Source of the DNA: an uncultured Acidobacteriota bacterium | GTDB lineage: Bacteria > Acidobacteriota > Polarisedimenticolia > Polarisedimenticolales > JAIQFR01 | Reading direction: 5' to 3' | Length of the DNA: 64,000 nt | NCBI GenBank assembly: GCA_937864465.1 | Contig: CALMJU010000099.1 | Span: 1 to 64,000, forward strand | Shown: one piece after another, positions 54,216 to 62,303 of the stretch | Position numbering within the stretch: the stretch's first letter is position 1 | Layout: every line of letters begins with the position of its first letter | Notes under the pieces: model-generated | What the model was told of the DNA's origin: nothing | Databases searched by the model: none | Seen by the model: the letters and a program-made list of their open reading frames with translations, nothing else | Position numbers and translations under genes: made by a program

Positions 54216-55281
54216 GCTCGATCTCCCGACGCTGGGGATCGCCCTCGCCCTCACGGGGATGGGGATCCTCGCGATCGCCTCGGCCACGTCGGGACAGCCC
54301 GCTCGCGTGGGGCTGTGGCGGGTGCAGCTCCTGTGGCTCGTCGTGGCGATCTGCGTGGGCCTCGTCATCGTCGCCGTGGACTACCACGTGTGGGCGGAGT
54401 TCTCCCTCGCGCTGCACGCGGGGGCCGTTCTCCTTCTCGTGCTCGTGCTGTTCGTGGGCAAGGAGGTCTCCGGCAACCGTTCCTGGCTCCAGGTAGGGCC
54501 GTGGACGTTCCAGCCCTCGGAGGTCGCGAAGGTCACGACGTGCCTCCTCCTCGCCGCGTACCTGTCGGAGCGCGTTCGCGGCGAGGTCGGGCTGCGCCAG
54601 ATCGTAGAGATGGGCGCCATCGTCGCCCTTCCCGTGGCCCTGATCGCGGCGCAGCCGGACATGGGGACGGCGCTGACGTTCCTCCCCCTGCTCCTCGCCG
54701 CCCTCCTTCTCGGCGGGCTCCGGTGGCGCGTGGTCGTCGGGATCCTCCTCCTGGGCGCGCTCCTGGCCCCCGTGGGATGGACGAGCCTCAAGGACTACCA
54801 GCGCGAGCGGGTCCTGACGGTGCTCGATCCGGAGCGCGATCCCGGCGGGGTGGGATACCAGGTCCGCCAGTCGAAGATCGCGATCGGATCCGGGAGGCTC
54901 GCCGGCAAGGGACTCTTCCGCGGGACGCAGAGCCACCTGAACTTCCTTCCGGCCCAGCACACGGATTTCATCCTCGCGGTCGTCGCGGAGGAGCTGGGGT
55001 TCCTCGGGGCGGCGGGGGTCCTGCTGCTCTTCCACGCCCTCTTCTACCGGGGGATCCTCGCCGCCCGGTCCTCGCAGGATCGTCTTGGGAGCTACGTGTG
55101 CCTGCTCGCGACCGCGTGGCTCGCGGGGCAGGTCGCGATCAACGTCGGGATGGTGCTCGGGCTTCTTCCCACCATCGGCGTCCCCCTTCCCTTCCTGTCG
55201 TACGGGGGCACCGCGCTCGTCGCCTGCGTGAGCGCGGTGGCGCTGGTGGCCAACGTGAGGAGCCGCCGGTTCGTCAACTGA
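54190..55281 (+). CDS. rodA: SEDS glycosyltransferase RodA
   Basis: 363 residues from GTG 54190, overlapping mrdA by 26 nt. About ten membrane helices. Signatures: FVGKEVSGNRSWLQVGPWTFQPSEVAK, LIAAQPDMGTALTF (Asp of the active site), SKIAIGSGRLAGKGLFRGTQSHLNFLPAQHTDFILAVVAEELGF and LPTIGVPLPFLSYGGTALVACVSAVALV. It polymerises peptidoglycan for elongation, as partner of PBP2. Confidence 0.97.
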   Translation: MLPRRFLDRLDLPTLGIALALTGMGILAIASATSGQPARVGLWRVQLLWLVVAICVGLVIVAVDYHVWAEFSLALHAGAVLLLVLVLFVGKEVSGNRSWLQVGPWTFQPSEVAKVTTCLLLAAYLSERVRGEVGLRQIVEMGAIVALPVALIAAQPDMGTALTFLPLLLAALLLGGLRWRVVVGILLLGALLAPVGWTSLKDYQRERVLTVLDPERDPGGVGYQVRQSKIAIGSGRLAGKGLFRGTQSHLNFLPAQHTDFILAVVAEELGFLGAAGVLLLFHALFYRGILAARSSQDRLGSYVCLLATAWLAGQVAINVGMVLGLLPTIGVPLPFLSYGGTALVACVSAVALVANVRSRRFVN

Positions 55282-55340
55282 GGCCGTTCGGGCGGAGACG
55301 GTCTGGTAGAATGGCCGGCGAAGTCGCTCCGGAGCCTCGC

Positions 55341-57971
55341 ATGCACGTCGATCGTCGGGAACGCGAGGAGGAGGCGCGCTTCCGGCGAGTGCTTGCCGGC
55401 GTGCAGCGTCCGTCGCGGTACATCGGCGGAGAATGGAACTCGGTGGTGAAGGACCACCGCTCCGTCGACGTCACGTTCGGCCTGGCCTTCCCGGACGTGT
55501 ACGAGATCGGCATGTCCCACCTGGGGTTCCGGATCCTGTACGCGCTGCTGAACGAGCGGGAGGACACGGCGGCCGAGCGGGTCTTCTGCCCGTGGACCGA
55601 CTGCGCCGACGCGCTCCGGGGCCGAGGCGAGACGCTCCGGACGCTCGAGACCGGAACGCCGCTCCGGCGGCTTGACGTCCTCGGTTTCTCGCTCCAGTAC
55701 GAGCTGACGTTCACGAACGTCCTCGAAATGCTCGATCTCGCCGGCATACCGCTCCGCTCCGCGAGCCGCGGCGAGGACGACCCGCTCGTGGTCGCGGGAG
55801 GGCCGGTCGTGTTCAACGTCGAGCCCCTCGCGGACTTCCTGGATCTCGTGTTCGTCGGGGACGGGGAGGCGCTGCTGCCGGACTTCCTCGAGCGGTTCAA
55901 GGCGCTCAAGCGCGAGGGTGCCCCGCGGGCGGCGAGGATCCGGGAGCTGGCCGCGATCCCGGGACTGTACGCCCCCTCGCTCTACCCGATCGAGACCGAG
56001 CCCGCGCGCGGCCTCAGAGTCCCCGCGGACGGAGGGCGGGCGCCCTACCCCGTGCGGAGGAGGATCCTCCACGATCTGGACCGCTTCCCGTTCCCGTCCC
56101 GGATCCTCGTGCCGCACGGCGAGATCGTCCACGATCGCGTGTCCGTCGAGCTGATGCGAGGCTGCCCCGTGGGGTGCCGGTTCTGCCAGGCGGGATACGT
56201 GTACCGGCCGGCGCGGGAGCGCCATCCGGACTCGGTCCGCGAGACCGTCGCACGATCGCTGCGCGCGACCGGGTACGACGAGTTCTCGCTGGCGTCGCTC
56301 AACAGCGGCGAGTACGGGGCGATCCGGCCCCTGCTGCTCGATCTGATGGACCGGCTGGAGGGAGATTCCGTTTCGGCGTCGCTCTCGTCGCTCCACGCGT
56401 CGACGCTGACCCGCGATCTCGCGGAGCAGGCGAAGCGGGTCCGGAAGTCGGGCTTCACCATCGCTCCGGAGGCGGGCACGCAGCGCCTGCGCGACGCCGT
56501 CAACAAGAATCTGGACGAGGCGCAGATCCTCGAGGCCTGCCGGGCCGCGTTCGAGGCGGGTTGGGAGCAGATCAAGCTCTACTTCATGATCGGTCTCCCG
56601 ACGGAGACCGACGGGGACGTCGACGGGATCGCCGATCTCGCGCGAGAGATCTCGTCGCTGGGACGCCGCGCCGCGGCGGGCCGGAGGGCCGAGATCACGC
56701 TCTCCGCGTCGTCGTTCGTGCCGAAGGCGGTGACCCCGTTCCAGTGGCGGGGCATGGAGCGCGTCGAGAGCCTCAGGCGGAAGCAGGAGCGGCTGGCGGC
56801 GCGGCTCCGGCGGGGCGTGCGATTCAAGGGGCACGATTGCGAGGTCACGTTCCTCGAGGCCGTCTTTTCGCGAGGCGATCGCGCGCTCGGGAACGTCCTC
56901 GAGAGGGCGTGGCGCGCGGGGGCCCGGCTCGACGGATGGACCGAGCGGTTCCGACCCGATGTCTGGCGCTCCGCGTTCCGGGAGGAGGGGATCGACCCCG
57001 AGCGCTACGCCCACGGCGACTGGGACGCGGCGGGCCGCCTTCCGTGGGACGTGCTCGACTCCGGGGTGGAGAAGGCGTGGCTCGCCGCCGAACTCGGGCG
57101 CGCCCTGGGCGGGGAGACCCTGCCTCCCTGCGGTCCTTCGGCCTGCCACGGCTGCGCGTCGTTCGCGCCCGAGTGCACTCGAGGGGCCGTCGCGAGGGGG
57201 CGCGGCCGGAGCCTGACCCCGGTCCCGGCCGCGGAAGCTCCGGGGGCGGGGGCTCCGGAAGGCGAATCCCCGCGCTACCGCTATCGGGCGCGATTCGAGA
57301 AGAGCGGGCGGATGCGGTACCTGGGACACCTCGATCTCTCCCGGGCGCTTCTCCGCGGGATGCGGCGCGCCGGGGTCCGGCTCGTGTATTCGCAGGGATT
57401 CAACCCCAAGCCCCGCGTCTCGTTCGGCCCGGCGCTCCCGGTGGGGCTGACCTCGGAGGCGGAGTATCTCGACTTCGACGCATCCTCGCGGCTGGACGCG
57501 CAGGCGGCGATCGAGGCGCTCAACGCGGCTCTCCCCGAGGGGCTGCGCTTCCTCGCTCTCCGGGAGATTCGTCGGGACGCCCCCGCGCTGGCGGATTGCG
57601 CGCGGGCGGCGAGGTACAGGGCCCGGGCGGCGAACGGCCTGGATGTGGCCGGGGCGGTCGAGGCGTTCCGTGCGCGGGGCGCGCGCACCGTCCGCCGGGA
57701 GCGCGAGGGGAAGGTGAGGACGTTCGATCTCGACCGGGAGATCCTCGGCCTGGAGAGAACGGCCGCGAGCGAGATCCGGTTCACGCTCTCGCTCGGAGGG
57801 AGCGGCGCCGCGGTGCGGCCCGACGAGGTGCTGCGGGAGATCTTCGGAGAGCCGGCGGCCGAGATGGATCTGACCCGTGAGGAGCTGCTGCTCGAGTGGG
57901 AGGGGAGTCTCCTGAACCCGATCCTCGCGGCGGCGGCGGTGGCCAGGGATGCCGAGCGACCTCCTCGTTAG
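55341..57971 (+). CDS. Fused B12-type radical SAM protein and DUF2344 protein
   Basis: 876 residues from ATG 55341 (GGAG 6 nt upstream). The N-terminal 600 residues match the TIGR03960-type radical SAM proteins: RPSRYIGGEWNSVVKD, FPDVYEIGMSHLGFRILY, a cobalamin-like half, and the cluster motif in LMRGCPVGCRFCQAGYVYRP. A Cys-rich joint (CGPSACHGCASFAPEC, about 595-615) leads to the DUF2344/TIGR03936 domain: RARFEKSGRMRYLGHLDLSRALLRGMRRAGV..GFNPKPRVSFGPALPVGLTSEAEY. In many genomes these are two adjacent genes before RNase G. Substrate unknown; a role in tRNA or rRNA modification is often supposed. A TAGAAT box at 55307-55312 may be its -10. Confidence 0.92.
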   Translation: MHVDRREREEEARFRRVLAGVQRPSRYIGGEWNSVVKDHRSVDVTFGLAFPDVYEIGMSHLGFRILYALLNEREDTAAERVFCPWTDCADALRGRGETLRTLETGTPLRRLDVLGFSLQYELTFTNVLEMLDLAGIPLRSASRGEDDPLVVAGGPVVFNVEPLADFLDLVFVGDGEALLPDFLERFKALKREGAPRAARIRELAAIPGLYAPSLYPIETEPARGLRVPADGGRAPYPVRRRILHDLDRFPFPSRILVPHGEIVHDRVSVELMRGCPVGCRFCQAGYVYRPARERHPDSVRETVARSLRATGYDEFSLASLNSGEYGAIRPLLLDLMDRLEGDSVSASLSSLHASTLTRDLAEQAKRVRKSGFTIAPEAGTQRLRDAVNKNLDEAQILEACRAAFEAGWEQIKLYFMIGLPTETDGDVDGIADLAREISSLGRRAAAGRRAEITLSASSFVPKAVTPFQWRGMERVESLRRKQERLAARLRRGVRFKGHDCEVTFLEAVFSRGDRALGNVLERAWRAGARLDGWTERFRPDVWRSAFREEGIDPERYAHGDWDAAGRLPWDVLDSGVEKAWLAAELGRALGGETLPPCGPSACHGCASFAPECTRGAVARGRGRSLTPVPAAEAPGAGAPEGESPRYRYRARFEKSGRMRYLGHLDLSRALLRGMRRAGVRLVYSQGFNPKPRVSFGPALPVGLTSEAEYLDFDASSRLDAQAAIEALNAALPEGLRFLALREIRRDAPALADCARAARYRARAANGLDVAGAVEAFRARGARTVRREREGKVRTFDLDREILGLERTAASEIRFTLSLGGSGAAVRPDEVLREIFGEPAAEMDLTREELLLEWEGSLLNPILAAAAVARDAERPPR

Positions 57972-59502
57972 CCGGCTGGGCGGGATGACGTGGGCCGCCT
58001 TCCGGGAGGACGGCGTTCCGGTCGAGCTTCGCGTCGAGCAGGAAGGGGAGCGCGGCGCCGTGGGCCGCATCGTGAAGGCCCGTGTGACGCGCGTTCTTCC
58101 CGGGATCCAGTCCGCGTTCCTCGACGTCGGGTCGGGGAGGGACGCCTTTCTCCACAACGGCGACCTGGTGCTCCCGGGCGACGTCCCGGCCAGCGGAGAG
58201 CCGGAGGCGGAGCTGGCCGGGGAGCCGGTCACCGACGACGAGATCGACGAGGGGGACGACCTCGTACAGGAGGCCGCGCGGCGGCGAAGGATCGCGAGGT
58301 CCGCTCCGATCGAGGACCGGCTCGCCGTGGGACGGGAGCTCCTCGTCCAGGTCGCGCGAGAGGGAATCGGTTCGAAGGGCGCGCGCGTGACCTGCTGCAT
58401 CGCGCTGCCCGGCCGCCACGTCGTCTATCTCCCCCAGCTCTCGTTCCGCGGGGTTTCCCGGCGCATCGAGGATCCCGAGGAGCGCGCGCGCCTGCGCGCG
58501 ATCCTCGAGAGCCTGGAGGGAGTTCCGGGCGGGATCATCGTGAGGACGGCGGGGGAGGGGGCGGAGGAGCCGGCGTTCCGGTCGGACGCCGCGGCGCTCC
58601 ACCGCCAATGGCTCGCCGTGCAGGCGAAGGCCGCGGCCTCTCAGGCCCCGGCGGTCGTCCACACGGAGCTCGATCTGGCGCTTCGCCTGCTTCGCGACGC
58701 TCCGCGGGAGGGGCTCGAACGGATCCTCCTCGACGATCCGGACCTGCACGAGCGGGCGGTCCGCTACCTCTCGGACACCGATCCCGAGCTCGCGGCTCGA
58801 GTCCGGATGCACGCGGGACCGAGGCCCCTCTTCGAGACGTACGGCCTCGATCGCGAGATCGAGAGGGCGCTCAAGCCCCGCGTCTGGCTCCGCTCCGGCG
58901 GCCATCTCGTGATTCAGCAGACGGAGGCTCTCGTCAGCGTCGACGTCAACACGGGGAAGTTCGTCGGGGCTCGGCGCGTGGAGGAGACCGTCCTCAAGAC
59001 CAATCTGGAGGCGGCGGAGGAGATCGCGCGGCAGCTGCGGCTCCGCGACCTCGGCGGGATCATCGTCGTCGACTTCATCGACATGGAGGCCCCGGAGAGC
59101 CGCGCGCGCGTGCTCGCGGCCCTCGAGGAGTCGCTCCGGCGGGATCGGGCGAGGACGAAGGTCGCGGGGTGGAGCGATCTGGGGCTCGTCCAGATGACGA
59201 GGAAGCGGACGCGGCCCGGCGTCGGCGCCGCGCTGACGAAGGTATGTCCCCTGTGCGCCGGGCACGGGCGCCTCAAGTCCCCGGAGACCGTCGCGAGGGA
59301 GGCGCTGTCGGAGGTCCTGCGCGTGGCGGACGCGCTTGAGGGGCGGGAGATCGTGCTGCGCGTGCACCCAGAGATCGCTCCCGCGCTGCGCCGGGCGCTC
59401 GAGACATCCGGTCCTCCGCTCGATTCCGGCACGCTCGCGAGCATCCGTGTGGAGGAGGACCCGGATCTCCGACAGGACCGGTTCGACCTTCTCGCGCTCT
59501 GA
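57949..59502 (+). CDS. rng: Ribonuclease G/E
   Basis: 517 residues; the ATG lies 23 nt inside the upstream gene. Endoribonuclease that processes rRNA and mRNA. An S1-like domain (GRIVKARVTRVLPGIQSAFLDVGSGRDAFLHNGDL with an acidic insert, about 38-130) precedes the RNase-H-like and DNase-I-like parts. The catalytic Mg2+ Asp residues are in LVSVDVNTGKF and IIVVDFIDM. The zinc link CPLCAGHG is near residue 430. The acidic insert in the S1 part is also found in other RNase G proteins. It lacks the long RNase E C-terminal scaffold. Confidence 0.96.
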   Translation: MPSDLLVSRLGGMTWAAFREDGVPVELRVEQEGERGAVGRIVKARVTRVLPGIQSAFLDVGSGRDAFLHNGDLVLPGDVPASGEPEAELAGEPVTDDEIDEGDDLVQEAARRRRIARSAPIEDRLAVGRELLVQVAREGIGSKGARVTCCIALPGRHVVYLPQLSFRGVSRRIEDPEERARLRAILESLEGVPGGIIVRTAGEGAEEPAFRSDAAALHRQWLAVQAKAAASQAPAVVHTELDLALRLLRDAPREGLERILLDDPDLHERAVRYLSDTDPELAARVRMHAGPRPLFETYGLDREIERALKPRVWLRSGGHLVIQQTEALVSVDVNTGKFVGARRVEETVLKTNLEAAEEIARQLRLRDLGGIIVVDFIDMEAPESRARVLAALEESLRRDRARTKVAGWSDLGLVQMTRKRTRPGVGAALTKVCPLCAGHGRLKSPETVAREALSEVLRVADALEGREIVLRVHPEIAPALRRALETSGPPLDSGTLASIRVEEDPDLRQDRFDLLAL

Positions 59503-59515
59503 GCGTCCCGCCGCA

Positions 59516-59545
59516 TTGTCGCGCGGCGATCGTTTCCCCTATAAT
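59516..59545 (+). promoter_or_regulatory. Promoter for the TPR gene
   Basis: TTGTCG, an 18-bp spacer and the consensus TATAAT, 34 bp before ATG 59580. Confidence 0.75.
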
Positions 59546-59579
59546 CGCGCCGAGGGACGAGAGGGGAGGCGGAAGAACC

Positions 59580-60809
59580 ATGAGAACCGGTACCGTCTTC
59601 GCCGCCGCGCTCGCGGCGCTTCTTGCGTCCGGTCTCGCGCACGGGGTCGGGGTCTCGGAGGCGAAGGGGAAGGTGGTCGACGCCGAGGGCCAGCCGGTCG
59701 TCGGCGCGACGATCACGTTCACCCCGGTGTCCCCGCCCAAGACCCCGTACGAGGGGAAGACCGACAAGCGAGGGAACTTCTGGATTCCGAACCTCCTGTA
59801 CCGGCCCCCGGGGGACTGGGAGGTCACGATCCAGGCCGAGGGGTTCTACACCGGCAAGGTCAAGGTCGTCAGCCGCACGGCCGACCGGACGCTCCTCGGG
59901 GAGTTCGAGTCCAAGGTCCGGGTCGGCGGATCGCAGCTGCAGGTCCGCATCGCGGGGCTCGGCGAGGTCACGCTCGACTTCGAGCTGTCGAGGGAGCAGG
60001 AAGCGGCTCCGATCGCGGCGGTCACGGAGGATCCGTACGACGTCGGACGGGCGAAGATGCAGCAGGGCGACTTCGTCGGCGCGGTCGAGCCGCTCCAGAA
60101 GGCGGTCGAGGCCGCTCCCGAGGAGATCGAGCGGCGCCAGGTCCTCGCCTACTGCCTGCTGAAGGCCGATCGCGTGCCGGAGGCGGAGGCCCAGGCCGCG
60201 CGCGCGGCCGCGATCGCCCCGGACAAGCCGGGGCCGAACCTGATCCTGGCAGAGATCTACAAGGCGAAGGGGGACAACGCCCGGGCGTGGGAGGCGATCC
60301 AGAAGGAGCAGGCGCTGGCTCCGGAGAGCGTCGCGGTCCTCGAGCGGGTCGCGTCGCTCGCGGCGGAGATGGGGCGGACCGCGGAGGCGATCGCGGCGAA
60401 CGAGACGATCACGCGGCTGCAGCCGGACAACGCGGAGGCCTGGGTATCGCTCGGAAGCCTCTACGCGGAGAAGGGGAAGAACGATCTTTCGGAGCAGGCG
60501 TTCCGAAAGGTCGTCGATCTCGATCCCTCGAACGCGGCGCAGACCTTCTACAACATCGGGGCCGTGATCGCGAACAAGCCGGACCTCTCGGAAGCCGACA
60601 ACCGGAAGGCGATCGAGGCGTTTCGCAGGGCGGTCGAGCTGAAGCCGGACTACGCCGCCGCGCAGCGGGAGCTGGGCTTCTCGCTGCTGCGCGTCGGCGA
60701 CGTCGAGGGCTGCCGGGCGACTCTCGAGAAGTACCTCGCTCTCGATCCCGAGGCTTCCGACGCCCCGGACATCCGGGCGACGGTGAAGAGCCTCACGAAG
60801 AAGAAGTGA
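59580..60809 (+). CDS. Exported carboxypeptidase-regulatory-like and TPR protein
   Basis: 409 residues, ATG preceded by GGGAGG. A signal peptide (TVFAAALAALLASGLAHG) is followed by a carboxypeptidase-regulatory-like beta domain (KGKVVDAEGQPVVGATITFTP..YEGKTDKRGNFWIPNLLYRPPGDWEVTIQAEGF, about 25-110). At least six TPR units follow (for example DVGRAKMQQGDFVGAVEPLQKAVEAAPEEIERRQVLAYCLLKA, EAWVSLGSLYAEKGKNDLSEQAFRKVVDLDPSN). It is probably a periplasmic binding scaffold. Its 3' end overlaps the gmhA-like gene by 17 bp. Confidence 0.9.
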   Translation: MRTGTVFAAALAALLASGLAHGVGVSEAKGKVVDAEGQPVVGATITFTPVSPPKTPYEGKTDKRGNFWIPNLLYRPPGDWEVTIQAEGFYTGKVKVVSRTADRTLLGEFESKVRVGGSQLQVRIAGLGEVTLDFELSREQEAAPIAAVTEDPYDVGRAKMQQGDFVGAVEPLQKAVEAAPEEIERRQVLAYCLLKADRVPEAEAQAARAAAIAPDKPGPNLILAEIYKAKGDNARAWEAIQKEQALAPESVAVLERVASLAAEMGRTAEAIAANETITRLQPDNAEAWVSLGSLYAEKGKNDLSEQAFRKVVDLDPSNAAQTFYNIGAVIANKPDLSEADNRKAIEAFRRAVELKPDYAAAQRELGFSLLRVGDVEGCRATLEKYLALDPEASDAPDIRATVKSLTKKK

Positions 60810-61401
60810 GACGGCTCTCGGCGGCCCGCTCGATGAGGTCCTCGACCCTCCGGCAGAGGAGGTGCCCCGCCAGGATGTGAACCTCCTGGATGCGGGCGGT
60901 TTCGAGTCCCGGGACGACGAGCGCCAGCTCCGCCTCCGCGCGAGCGGGGCCGCCTTCGCGGCCGAGGAGCGCCGCGGTGCGCAGGCCGCCGCCCCGAGCG
61001 GCGCGCAGCGCCACGAGCACGTTGGGCGACCCGCCGCTCGTGGTGATGCCGACCGCCACGTCCCCGGGGCGGCCGAGCGCCTGGACCTGGCGGGAGAACA
61101 CCTGCGAGAACTCCGCGTCGTTGGCGATGCTGGTCAGGACCGATCCGTCGGTCGCGAGCGCGATGGCGGCGAGGCCCGGCCGCTCGCGGTCGAAGCGGTT
61201 CACGAACTCGGCGGCGAGGTGCTGGGCGTCCGCGGCGCTGCCGCCGTTGCCGAAGAACAGCACCTTGCCTCCGTGAAGCAGCGCATCGGCGCACCACTCC
61301 GCGAGGCGCGCGAGGTCCTCCGCGTGCAGGTCGAGGAACGCGTCGACCAGCCGGTGGTGCTCTCGCCTCGCGTCCTCGACGATCTCGCGAAAATCGAGCA
61401 T
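60793..61401 (-). CDS. gmhA: Phosphoheptose isomerase (GmhA/DiaA family)
   Basis: 202 residues from ATG 61401 (GGAGG 7 nt upstream). A SIS-fold protein: HGGKVLFFGNGGSAADAQHLAAEFVNRF binds the sugar phosphate, ALATDGSVLTSIANDAEFSQVFSRQVQALGRPGDVAVGITTSGGSPNVL is the second site, and IQEVHILAGHLLCRRVE holds the family's zinc-contacting Glu and His. GmhA converts sedoheptulose-7-phosphate to heptose-7-phosphate for LPS core. No other heptose gene is near, so a DiaA-like replication role cannot be excluded. Confidence 0.9.
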   Translation of the reverse strand: MLDFREIVEDARREHHRLVDAFLDLHAEDLARLAEWCADALLHGGKVLFFGNGGSAADAQHLAAEFVNRFDRERPGLAAIALATDGSVLTSIANDAEFSQVFSRQVQALGRPGDVAVGITTSGGSPNVLVALRAARGGGLRTAALLGREGGPARAEAELALVVPGLETARIQEVHILAGHLLCRRVEDLIERAAESRLTSSS

Positions 61402-61484
61402 GCTCACCCTCCGCGGCAGGAGCGTCGCCCGGGCGAGTATTCGTCGTCGCGGGAGCGCCGTCAAGCCGGGGAGTGGAGGCCCGA

Positions 61485-62303
61485 TTGACCGGATCCGGGT
61501 TCGAGATCGAAGAAATCTCCGGCGTCGAGATCGTGCGGTGCCGTCCGCTGGCCTCCGTGCCCGGCCTCGCGCATGCGTTCTCGACGCGGAGGGGGGGAGA
61601 GGCCGGGGACTTCGACCTGGGCCGGGCGGAGGACCGCGGAGAGGAGATCCGCTCTCGCAGGAGCCGGTTCCTCCGGGCGGCGGGGATGGAAGGCGGAACC
61701 GCGGCCGTCGTCCGCCAGGTGCACGGGTGCCGCGTGATCCGGGCGGGGGAAGCGGGGGCGGACGTCGAGGCGGACGGCGTCGCCTGGATGCCGGGCGACC
61801 CGCCCGGTCTCGCGCCGTCCGTCCGGACGGCCGACTGCGTGCCGATCCTGATCGCGGAGCGGGACGGGAGGGCGTTCGCCGCGGTGCACGCCGGATGGCG
61901 CGGCACGCTCGGGGGCATCGTCCCCAGGGCGGTGGAGACGCTCGCCTCGGCCGGGTTCCCTCCCGAGCGCCTCGTGGCGGCGATGGGCCCGGCCATCCTT
62001 CCCTGCTGCTACGAGGTGGGGCCGGAGGTGACCGCCCTCGCGGCGCGCGCGGGCCTCGCGGCGGCGGTGGCTCCCGCCGCGCGCGGGGGCCTCCCCGCGC
62101 GTCTCGACCTACACGGGGCCCTCCGGGCCCAGCTCGAGGCCGCCGGAGTTCCCCCCGGCTCGATCCACGCGGCTCCCCTCTGCGTCCGTTGCCTCGACGG
62201 CCGGTTCTTCTCGCACCGCCGCGAGGGGGGCGCTGCCGGGCGCATGATGGCGAGCATCGGATTCGCGAGGAGGACGGGCGCTCCGGGCGGCGTCAGAACG
62301 TGA
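61485..62303 (+). CDS. pgeF: PgeF/YfiH laccase-domain protein (peptidoglycan editing factor)
   Basis: 272 residues from TTG 61485 (GGAGG 5 nt upstream); GTG 61473 in the same frame has a poorer ribosome site. The copper/zinc ligands are in VVRQVHGCRV, SVRTADCVPIL and FAAVHAGWRGTLGGIV. The C-terminal signature is AMGPAILPCCYEVGPEV and LCVRCLDGRFFSHRREGG. In E. coli the enzyme removes L-Ser mis-incorporated into peptidoglycan precursors; purine nucleoside activity is also reported. Converges on the outer-membrane protein gene with an 11-bp overlap. Confidence 0.92.
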   Translation: MTGSGFEIEEISGVEIVRCRPLASVPGLAHAFSTRRGGEAGDFDLGRAEDRGEEIRSRRSRFLRAAGMEGGTAAVVRQVHGCRVIRAGEAGADVEADGVAWMPGDPPGLAPSVRTADCVPILIAERDGRAFAAVHAGWRGTLGGIVPRAVETLASAGFPPERLVAAMGPAILPCCYEVGPEVTALAARAGLAAAVAPAARGGLPARLDLHGALRAQLEAAGVPPGSIHAAPLCVRCLDGRFFSHRREGGAAGRMMASIGFARRTGAPGGVRT

